Shown here in pieces: positions 56,081-64,000 of a stretch of DNA of 64,000 bases. The notes beneath the pieces were generated by a model. That model searched no databases, was not told where the DNA came from, and saw nothing but the letters and a program-made list of their open reading frames with translations. Each line of letters starts with the position of its first letter. The first letter of the stretch is position 1. Position numbers and translations under genes: made by a program. This stretch comes from Schoenoplectus triqueter (lineage: Eukaryota; Streptophyta; Magnoliopsida; Poales; Cyperaceae), in contig CAXKVV010000043.1 in NCBI GenBank assembly GCA_964058805.1, positions 1 to 64,000 on the forward strand. The letters are read 5' to 3'.

Positions 56081-56152
56081 CTAACACTAACATTAACACT
56101 AACACTAACACTAACACTAACACTAACACTAACACTAACACTAACACTAACA
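56081..56152. repeat. (CTAACA)n hexamer array in the EXO70H 3' UTR
   Basis: Twelve six-base units (one degenerate) begin 30 bases after the stop codon of the downstream EXO70H gene, hence (TGTTAG)n in its RNA. Confidence 0.95.
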
Positions 56153-56181
56153 GTACAATTAGTCTGCATCAGAACCTAAAC

Positions 56182-57777
56182 TCACATCTGATCCGACTCC
56201 GAGGCCCCATAAAACCTCAAAATCCTTTTCCTCACATCCTCTGGTGAGTGTCTGATAGCCACAAAATCCCTGCGACGCCGGTACCAGTGACGGTATGCCG
56301 GTACCAGCATCGCCTCCACTGTGAGTCTGACCTCTTCTCTCATCCCCGCATCAGCAAAGATCCAATCTTTTCTCTCCTCCAGTGCCTTTTCAAACGTAAT
56401 TTCAAATTCTTGCAATTGCTCAACATCCTCGGTATGCAGCATAGCTGACATGTGGGCCCACCCTGATCGAACGTGACCCTCCATGAAGTGGCGTGCTTTC
56501 ATGTTGTGCTCGCTCACCCATTCAGCACCTAATATCTCTTTTAGACGACAGCCTTGTATTTTTCTAACAATGTACTGAAGATTGTTTGCCAGAAATAGGT
56601 ATGATAATGCCGCACCACTGTAAGTCTCTGCCTTTGAATCAATCTTGCATAATAAAACAAAGAGTATCCATGCAATTGTCACTGAAACGACCGATTCGTC
56701 TTCCAGGTTAGTTAATTTTGAAAATATAGGGCTGCACTTGCAATTGGGAGGCAGATCGACGAGAATTTCATGGAGATGGAGCTCAAAATCAGATAGATAC
56801 ACCAAGTAGTTCATGACATACCGGGTTAACGGGTGTATTGCACCACCTGGTAACCCTGATGGCTTTAATGGATCCTTTTGTATTGCCATTTGAAACTCAG
56901 ATATTACCACTCTAATTGCTTCTGATAGCCTGGCAAGGGACGATGCTGCTTGTGATCTCACAGAGGATGTGGATTCAGACCCGAAAAGAGATTCAATATC
57001 CGGTAACAGATTTGATAGTGTAACGTACATATCCAAAAGCCGAAAAAGCTTTTCAGGCGAGGCTTTTAGATGCGCAACCACTGTCTCGGGGATGGAGATG
57101 AATCTCAATGCTGTGTCACATGTAATGCTAGAAAATATCAAGTCACGCACCGACTCGGGTGATGCAGCAAATATCTCATCACACAACTGTTTCTCATCAG
57201 AGCATAGCGACTCTACCACAACAAGGGCGATTCGTGTCCATGATTTAATCTGATGGTCCAAGATCTCCCACTTGAGCTTACGCATGGCTTTTGGCTGGTA
57301 CGCAAATTGATCAAACCTGAGTCCAACCATTTGTGATTTTAGGTTTGACCGGCGAATTGACTGATAAGCGGACACACACTCCTGGCCGTACCCATTAGAG
57401 AACATGGTTTCGACAATTGATCGGATGGTTGCGATCTCATCATGAGAGAGTGAAGGGACTGCTGATACTGAGATGGACAAGAGGTGACGCTTGAGGGAGT
57501 CTTGTAGGTGTTGCATGGCGGAGTCGAGAAGCGTATGGATCTGTACCATTGGTTGAGCATGGTCTGATGATGATGCTGAGAGGCGGAGGAGGTGAGAGTG
57601 GAGATGGGAGGTGGCACGGAGGAATGAAGGAGAGAGGGCGGTGTGAGGGTCCCAGATGGACGAGACGGCAGAGCGAACGATGGAGATGGAACGGGGGAGG
57701 GAATCAGTATCAGAAGCGGATGAAGACGAAGACAAAGATGGTCGGGCGAGCAGGTCTTGTTGCATTATGGGCTTCAT
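56182..57777 (-). CDS. EXO70H: EXO70H exocyst subunit, first of a tandem pair
   Basis: One exon, 531 residues from the ATG at 57777. EXO70 proteins help tether secretory vesicles to the plasma membrane. Typical Exo70-domain blocks are present: GYGQECVSAYQSIRRS near residue 130, LTRYVMNYLVYLSDFE in the middle, SYLFLANNLQYIVRK, and MEGHVRSGWAHMSAML near the end. The shortened N-terminus and lack of introns mark the land-plant EXO70H-type clade, whose members are linked to defence and trichome or wall functions rather than core secretion. The protein is about 100 residues shorter than core EXO70A, as usual for this clade. Its stop lies 30 bases from a hexamer array and its start about 230 bases from a polypyrimidine tract. 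Its sister gene lies about 2 kb upstream in the same orientation. Confidence 0.93.
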   Translation of the reverse strand: MKPIMQQDLLARPSLSSSSSASDTDSLPRSISIVRSAVSSIWDPHTALSPSFLRATSHLHSHLLRLSASSSDHAQPMVQIHTLLDSAMQHLQDSLKRHLLSISVSAVPSLSHDEIATIRSIVETMFSNGYGQECVSAYQSIRRSNLKSQMVGLRFDQFAYQPKAMRKLKWEILDHQIKSWTRIALVVVESLCSDEKQLCDEIFAASPESVRDLIFSSITCDTALRFISIPETVVAHLKASPEKLFRLLDMYVTLSNLLPDIESLFGSESTSSVRSQAASSLARLSEAIRVVISEFQMAIQKDPLKPSGLPGGAIHPLTRYVMNYLVYLSDFELHLHEILVDLPPNCKCSPIFSKLTNLEDESVVSVTIAWILFVLLCKIDSKAETYSGAALSYLFLANNLQYIVRKIQGCRLKEILGAEWVSEHNMKARHFMEGHVRSGWAHMSAMLHTEDVEQLQEFEITFEKALEERKDWIFADAGMREEVRLTVEAMLVPAYRHWYRRRRDFVAIRHSPEDVRKRILRFYGASESDQM

Positions 57778-59764
57778 GATGTGTATATATGATTCTTTGT
57801 ATTAGCTAGTTCTTTTGTTTTCTGATGGATGGATTGGAAGCCAGAGAGGACTAGAGATGGAGAGGAAGAGGAAGGCAGCTGAGATTGATTAAGGAACCTG
57901 ATGGCAAGCAAGCAGCAGGTATAAGGAAGTATATATATATATATATATATATATAACACTTCTCTTCTCGTTAAAAAACAATTAATATTGACCAAGCAAG
58001 CCAGTAGTCCCTTCCCTTCCCTTCCCTTCCCTTTCCTTTCCTTTCCTTTCCCTTCCTTTCCCTTCCCCTCCCTTGGGCGACTGGGCAACAGAGACTTAAG
58101 AGTGGACGGACCAATTCCCAGTATTATATTACATGTTAATTAATTTATTATATTAAATCGTATCAAATGAATTAAGAATTTTTAACCAAATTATTCAATG
58201 CTTAATTTCTACGTGTACAATTAATCAATGATATATAAAGTTATCGCCTCTCCCAAGAATCTAGAAAGATAAATGAATATTATATAATTAATTTCCCAGG
58301 CAGACCTGAGTCGAACCATTTGTTTTGTTTGAATTTTAATAGTCTTCCAAATTTCAATGAGAGCTCTACATGTCAAATGTTGACTAATCCTGTAAGTTTG
58401 AAGTACATATGTAATGGAAATAAAATGCAAATGAATCTAGAAGAAATCAAAATCAAGGTGGAAGTAAAAATTGTTTTCTTTATGACAAATTTGAGAACGC
58501 GCTATCACGCGTTGTCTTTTGTAAATTGTTTTCTTTATGACAAACTAAAAGAAATGCCAACAGCGGCCAGGAAGATTTAGTAGGAGAAGTCAAAATCAAA
58601 ATCAAAACCAAAACCAAAATCAAAATCAAGGTGTAAGAAAGCCAGCAGATTTGAGCTTCCTCACACCTCAGGTCCTTCTCCTTCTTTTCTTTTTCTTTTA
58701 TTTTTCCTGTTCGTTTTCCTTTTCTTTGACATACACATAATTAGGAATAGGAATAGGAAAATCTTTGACTTCGTCTCCTTACACCCTTTATGCAAATTCA
58801 TCTGGTCGTTCTAATTAATTACATGGTCCCTCATTTGAACGCTTCCTTCCTGCAACTAAAAGTCTTCCAGTAAATAATTGCATCCCTGTTTTTGTGGTAT
58901 GTGAAAGTTCTGCTTGTCACATGCTAATTGATTATTGAAAGAGACGCCCATTACATAACTTTATTTCATTTGTATCTGAAAGTTTTGCTTGTCAGTAATG
59001 AAACAGAGACGACTTTATATCTTTCTCTTCCTAAGGAACTTGTATTTCATTCAATCTCATACCATTGTGTTGTGCCCGAGTAACACCACATACCCGTCAA
59101 AATAAATGGCAAATTTAATGTGATGCATCAACTCATATCGAAACCAGAAAAATGAAAAATCGATCAGTATCCACATTTAATTTAAATGCAAACAGAGACA
59201 AAAGCAAATTTTCATTCTAACATCAATAATTACTGACCAAGGAGCGCGTGATTCAGAAAAAAAAAAGAAGAAAAAAGAAAAATGAGGACGGAAGAAGCAA
59301 CTACTATTATTATTAAAGGTCAATATCTATTTCTAATTAGCAACAGATCCTTTTTTGACCGGACCATCTCAAAAAACGGTGCTACGTACATATCAACTAC
59401 AGAACATCAAGTACAAAATATTAACTGCATGATTATAGCTTCTGGCACGATACAAATCAGACAACTTGAAACTTCCACCTTCTCTATATCAATTCAAGAA
59501 GATTATTTCTACAGACCAAAATTGACAAGCGTTTTAAATTAAATGAAAAAAAAAATCATAAAAGTATACATCAAAGAGAGTTCAAAGTAACAAAAACTTT
59601 CACATACGCCTTCCTCCAAAGCAGAATACAAAAAGAAATAAAAAAAAGTGCTCACACCATTTATATAGAGACAATTAAGCAGGCAAACTATATAGATATT
59701 ATTTTTCTTTGTCTATTACCTAGTTCCAAAGAAATATTAATTCAGAACCTCACAATCCATTAAT
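57778..59764. other. Spacer between the EXO70H pair
   Basis: Upstream of the first EXO70H start are a (TA)n tract at about 57931-57954 and the polypyrimidine tract at 58009-58074. Near 58585-58625 runs of TCAAAA units occur. No other gene is seen; the right end should include the 3' UTR of the second EXO70H gene. Confidence 0.5.
58009..58074. repeat. (CCCTT)n polypyrimidine tract upstream of EXO70H
   Basis: About 66 bases of pure C/T made of CCCTT and CCTTT units; the coding strand is GGGAA-rich. It lies 232-297 bases upstream of the EXO70H start codon. Confidence 0.95.
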
Positions 59765-61609
59765 TTACTCTATTACAGGAGAGTCTGCATCTTGAATTTG
59801 GAGGCGAAGTGACGCTTCACCTTGTTGTGCAGCTTCATCTGTCAAATGATATTGAAGTAACAATTGACCTCTTTGCGCTCCATCGAATTCAGCATGGTGG
59901 TGAACTGACAAATCGCCTTCCTGTGGCATGTAGCAACCAAATCTACAAAGTAATTTTGCCGAATTACTTGAATTTGAACCGGAACCCGATATTGAACTTG
60001 TGCTCGAACTCGAACCGGAAGGAGATTCTGGGTCTTCATATAACCTCAAGATCCTGCTCCTAATAAATTCAGGTGTAAACCGAACCTCCATACTCCTCCG
60101 GTACACCTGGTACCAGCCCTTGTAAGCCGGTACCACCATTCCCTCCACCAACTGCCTCACTTCCTCTCGCATCCTTTCATCTACCATGACCCAATTTTCT
60201 CTCTCCTTCATAACCTTCTGGAAAACCATTTCAAACTCTCTTACCCTCTCCACATGCTCTTCCTCTTTTACTGGTAAAGCAGCTGACACATGGGACCATC
60301 CTGACCTGACATGACCCTCCATGTACCGCCGCACCTTTGTCTCTTGAGTGACTGCCCACTCTTCTCCCAAACTCTCTTTCAGACTGCTATTCTTCACCTT
60401 CTTTACTACATACTGAAGATTATTTACCAGAAATAGATATGATAAGGCCACGTCTCGGTAACTCTCTGCCACGGACTCGAGTTTTCGTAACAAAACAAAT
60501 AGCAACCATGCAATGCGTACCGAAACTGGTGAACCATACCAATCTTCTGATATATCAAAGGAAGAGTTATTTGTCTCCTGGGGCATGCTGCTAAGTATCA
60601 TATACAGCGATGCCTCATAATCAAAGAGGCAAACCAAATAATTCATCACATAACGAGTCAACGATAGTACTCCACCACCAGGTGTTGTATGAGGTTTGGC
60701 CTTTCTAATTGCCTTTTCAAATTCATAGAGTGCCATTCGAGCAGCCTCGGTGAGGATGGTAAGGGAGGACGTAACTTTAGAAAGTACGACAGATGCAGGT
60801 TCACACCCGAACAATACTTCAATATCAGGCATGAGAATCATTATCTTTTCATGCATGTCTAGGAGAGAAAACAGTCTCTCTGGTGCGTGTTTGGCATGCA
60901 TGGATACTGTTTCCGGGAAGGAGAAGAACATTACAGCAATATCAGAAATAACACTAGCAAACACCGAGTCACGTACCGGTTCAGATGATGCTCCAAAGAT
61001 ACTATCAGATAATTGTCGTTCACTGTAGAAAACTTGGCACACTGCTCTTGATGCTGTGTCAATCCATAACTTGGTCTGGTAATCCAAAGCATCATAATTG
61101 ACCTTAAACAACTTTCTGGGCCTGTTTGCTGATATGTCAAAGCCCAGTTGCTTCAATTGAGAAGTAACGGCAGAGCGGCGGATGGCCTGGTAGGTTGTGA
61201 GGCACTCCTCGCCGTAGCCTGTGGAGAGCATGGTCTCAACAATTGCACGGAGAGCAGATATTTGATCAGACCTTGAATGAATATTTGAGACGGCTAGGAG
61301 CTGGTGCTTGAGCTCCTGGTTGAGGCGGCGCATGGCAGTTTGGAGAAGAGAGTTGGTGCGAATGAGCTCGCGATGCGCTGAGTTGGCGGAGGATGCAGAA
61401 AGGTGGAGGAGGTAGGAGTGGAGGTGGGCGGCGGCAGAAAGGAAGTGGGATGAGAGGGAGGTGTGAGGGTCCCACTTGGAAAGGAAAGCATGGATGGTGG
61501 AGATGGAGTCGGCGATCGGGGTCGAGGAAGGAGGCTCTGGGTTGATTCGGACGGAAGAGCTGGAGAGCAGAGCAGACAGTGTCGTAGCAGCAGCAGTATT
61601 AGCAGACAT
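59765..61609 (-). CDS. EXO70H: EXO70H exocyst subunit, second of a tandem pair, with Ser-rich tail
   Basis: One exon, 614 residues if started at the ATG at 61609, which follows family N-termini better than an in-frame ATG 21 codons upstream. Domain blocks parallel the neighbour: GYGEECLTTYQAIRRS, LTRYVMNYLVCLFDYE, SYLFLVNNLQYVVKK, MEGHVRSGWSHVSAAL, and the end RSRILRLYEDPES. After the domain end there are about 80 extra residues: a Ser/Gly-rich stretch (GSSSSTSSISGSGSNSS), then a Gln/Leu-rich tail. The first EXO70H has no such tail. The pair most likely arose by tandem duplication, with the tail gained in this copy or lost in the other. Role is as for the neighbour; the tail could regulate membrane or partner binding. 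Confidence 0.92.
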   Translation of the reverse strand: MSANTAAATTLSALLSSSSVRINPEPPSSTPIADSISTIHAFLSKWDPHTSLSSHFLSAAAHLHSYLLHLSASSANSAHRELIRTNSLLQTAMRRLNQELKHQLLAVSNIHSRSDQISALRAIVETMLSTGYGEECLTTYQAIRRSAVTSQLKQLGFDISANRPRKLFKVNYDALDYQTKLWIDTASRAVCQVFYSERQLSDSIFGASSEPVRDSVFASVISDIAVMFFSFPETVSMHAKHAPERLFSLLDMHEKIMILMPDIEVLFGCEPASVVLSKVTSSLTILTEAARMALYEFEKAIRKAKPHTTPGGGVLSLTRYVMNYLVCLFDYEASLYMILSSMPQETNNSSFDISEDWYGSPVSVRIAWLLFVLLRKLESVAESYRDVALSYLFLVNNLQYVVKKVKNSSLKESLGEEWAVTQETKVRRYMEGHVRSGWSHVSAALPVKEEEHVERVREFEMVFQKVMKERENWVMVDERMREEVRQLVEGMVVPAYKGWYQVYRRSMEVRFTPEFIRSRILRLYEDPESPSGSSSSTSSISGSGSNSSNSAKLLCRFGCYMPQEGDLSVHHHAEFDGAQRGQLLLQYHLTDEAAQQGEASLRLQIQDADSPVIE

Positions 61610-62675
61610 TTTTATAATTTTTCTCTCAGGGTTTCTGATATGCTGGCTAGTGGCTATTGCTGCCCCCAGCAAATTAAGGAATTAAGGTGGGTAGAGGCAG
61701 CTTTGAGAAATAATAAACCTACAGCTATATATCATATTCATAGATGGCCAGACACAGATGGGGCTTATATTTATTATATATGAAGAAGACTAGGTTGCAA
61801 ATTGAGGTGGGCCCGGAGCTCATAATTAATACATCTACATGTGTATGTAATGTATGTATATATATGGTATGACTTGTGAGTAAAATTGATTGGAGCTAGC
61901 AAGGAGGAACTGAGTATTACCTCCCCCAGATCATGGTATATTAATTATATATATTAGAGCTGATTGAGATGTTCATATATGGCTTGGGTCTAAGGCCTAA
62001 GGGACATACATTAGCATACAAGCTTGGGTCTTAATCGCTGATGGTTTCCTTAATTAATTGTGGGATGCGATTTCAGTCATCCAATTTAAATGGAATTGAC
62101 TCCATCAAATCTGACGTACGTACGTGGTTTAAATAAATTTCAATTGATTTATAGGAAATGGTGAGAAGTTTCAACCCTTTGAAAGTAGGAAATGGTGTAG
62201 TGGGTCTGTCAATTAATATCGTTGTTTCACTCGACAAAATATGGTCCACTACCCAGAAGCCCAATTCCAAAAGGCAGATCTAATATCTGTAGTCTAGCGT
62301 CTTAATTTATTATTTTACACATTCAAATCAAAATAAAATAAATATGCTTCGAGCCTTCGAAATATCCCCACCTCCGAAATATTCATACATAAAATTATAT
62401 TTTTTATTTGAATTGAAGCAATGTTACAACAAAAATTATCATTTAACAACGATTATATATTAATTTTATTGTTAAAAAGACTTAGTGACATTGTTGAAAT
62501 ATTAATTTTTTTAATGATTTCTAATAAAAAATATTATTAAAATAAAGTCTCAGAACATAAAAATAACTTATACAGACATTTAGCAACGATTCCTTCGAGA
62601 AACCGTTACTAAATGTTTATATAATTTTTTTTTGGCTCTAACAGAAAAATCCATCAATGACATTTGCTCTAGAGA
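61610..62675. other. AT-rich spacer
   Basis: Promoter side of the second EXO70H gene, then AT-rich sequence. An imperfect inverted repeat at about 62577-62615 (CATTTAGCAACGATTCC against its mate, 14 of 17 matching) may be part of a DNA-transposon relic. No gene is seen. Confidence 0.45.
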
Positions 62676-62825
62676 TTGCTAGATTTTTTCTATCTCACCG
62701 TTCATTCATCCCAATCGAACGATTCAAAAACTAAAATTCAAAAATTAAAATCTCACAGAAAGAGAAAGATAAAAAAAGAAATAAAAATTAAAATTCGACC
62801 ATGGAGAGGAATAGAAATTTACTCT

Positions 62826-64000
62826 ATTACAAGAGAGTTAATGACTGTTGTGAATATGGAGAGGAATAGAAATTTTCTGCTCATCTTGAGATCGTCAAGA
62901 GGCGTTGCTTTAAAGATCAATGTTGAAGACTTGTCTTGGTTATGGTATAAGAGACTTGATCATGTGAATTTTGAACGCTTAAAGTTGATGAGTAGAAAAT
63001 AAATGGTTTATAGGCTGCTGTAAATAGAAGATAAGAAAGACATATATGAAGGATGTGTTTTTTGTAAGATACACCGAAAAATAATTTTCTAAGGAGAAGG
63101 CATGAAGAGCAAAGGCACCGTTGGAGCTTGTTCACACTTATATTTACGGTCCTATGAGCACAAATTCATATGGTGGTAATAGATATTTTATTACTTTCAT
63201 AGATTAATTTTTTAGAATGTGTTGGATGTATTTTTGAGGCAAAAGTCAGAAACTTTTTCAGTTTTTAGAAAATTTTAGAAAATGATTGAAAGACAAAGTG
63301 GTTGTTTGATAAAAAAGTTGAGAAGTGATAGAGGTGGTGAATACAACTCCAAAGAGTTAGAGAAATTTTATGAGAATGTTGGTCTTGAAAGACAATTAAC
63401 GGTTGGGTATATACGGGAATAAAATGGTGTTGTGGAAAGAAAAAATAGAATAATTATTGAAATGACAAGAACGATGATGAATGAAAATGGGTTTTTTTTG
63501 ACATTTTGGGTAGAGACAACATACACGACAGTTTACTTGTTAAATCAGTGTCCTACAAAATTGGTTGAGAACAAGACATCAATTGATGTATGGTCCAGTG
63601 GTAGATGGTCATCGGAGAATCACTTGAAATTGTTTGGTTTCATTTATTATGTACATATTCCAAAAGAGATGAGACACAAATTTAAGGACAAAGATGAGAA
63701 ATATGTATTTGTTGGTTATAGTTTCAAGTCAAAGAGTTATAAGCTCTTTAACTTGAAGAGGAATAAGGTGATTGAAAGTCGAGATATTACTTTTAGTGAA
63801 AAAGATAAGTGAGATTGAAAAAAAAAGAATGTTAAAAGTATGTTTTTAAAAATGAATGCACAAGAATAAACAAGTGGTGTGTATGTAAGTGAAAATAAAG
63901 ATGAAAAAGAAGAATCATTTTCTTCAACGATGGATGTCGGGTCGAGTTCATCTACTCCAAACTCTACCTCGATAAAAATGAGAAGGTTAATTGATGTTTA
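62826..64000 (+). pseudogene. Decayed copia pol fragment, running off the window end
   Basis: Plus-strand copia remnants in order: pre-integrase block (LSWLWYKRLDHVNFERLKLM, about 62920-63000), integrase catalytic Asp region (LRSDRGGEYNSKELEKFY, about 63318-63370), the ERKNRIIIEMTRTMM block and C-terminal integrase domain (63432-63812, ending KVIESRDITFSEKDK), then a linker with MRRLIDV at the right edge, just before reverse transcriptase would start. Stops and shifts (for example near 63001, 63093 and 63420) interrupt it. No LTR, primer site or gag is recognisable to the left within the window. It is a different copia family from the element at 15.5-20.4 kb, since the integrase wording differs widely. 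Confidence 0.85.

Noticed and set aside
57339..57779. Open frames antisense or shifted to the EXO70H start
   Set aside because: They are shadows of the real frame, without independent start context or homology.
58300..58320. Possible tRNA T-loop (GAGTCGAACC)
   Set aside because: No cloverleaf could be built around it by eye; A and B boxes at the proper spacing are missing.

Overview
This is a gene-bearing stretch of a eudicot plant nuclear genome. It is AT-rich, introns are frequent, exons follow plant splice consensus, and nine recognisable host genes have plant-specific domain architectures (class III peroxidase, NaKR-type HMA protein, TRM/DUF4378 protein, DHAR, SULTR4, Q-type C2H2 zinc finger, WNK kinase, two EXO70H). 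The species cannot be fixed from the sequence alone. Exon boundaries were worked out by hand from GT/GC..AG sites and reading phase; in every multi-exon model the phases close.

Layout: 3.4-5.2 kb PRX9-type peroxidase (4 exons); 7.5-8.6 kb NaKR-like HMA protein (3 exons); 11.9-15.0 kb TRM-like protein (5 exons, one GC-AG intron); 15.5-20.4 kb an LTR-complete Ty1/copia retrotransposon with decayed coding region and a perfect 5-bp target duplication; 20.4-24.4 kb repeat-rich spacer with a hAT-like element; 24.5-26.2 kb dehydroascorbate reductase (6 exons); 28.8-33.6 kb SULTR4 sulfate transporter (17 exons); 34.6-38.5 kb a second LTR element that keeps only gag (TR-GAG-like); 38.5-45 kb spacer with a 222-bp hAT MITE with perfect 8-bp TSD and a 1.3-kb hAT-like relative; 45.3-45.8 kb C2H2 zinc finger; 46-51.7 kb AT-rich spacer holding a foldback element nested inside another foldback element; 51.7-55.3 kb WNK kinase (7 exons); 56.2-57.8 and 59.8-61.6 kb a tandem pair of intronless EXO70H genes; 62.7-64.0 kb the 5' half of a decayed copia pol running off the window end.

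All nine supported host genes lie on the minus strand, while the repeats occur in both orientations. The genes do not form a pathway. They are ordinary plant housekeeping, cell-wall, redox, transport, signalling and exocytosis genes separated by transposon-rich spacers. The features most worth following up are the pol-less gag-only LTR element, the nested foldback, the hAT family with CGGGT-rich arms, the GC-AG intron and tandem acceptor in the TRM gene, the zinc-finger protein lacking a normal EAR motif, and simple-repeat tracts placed tightly against gene ends. No clearly novel multi-gene system was found.
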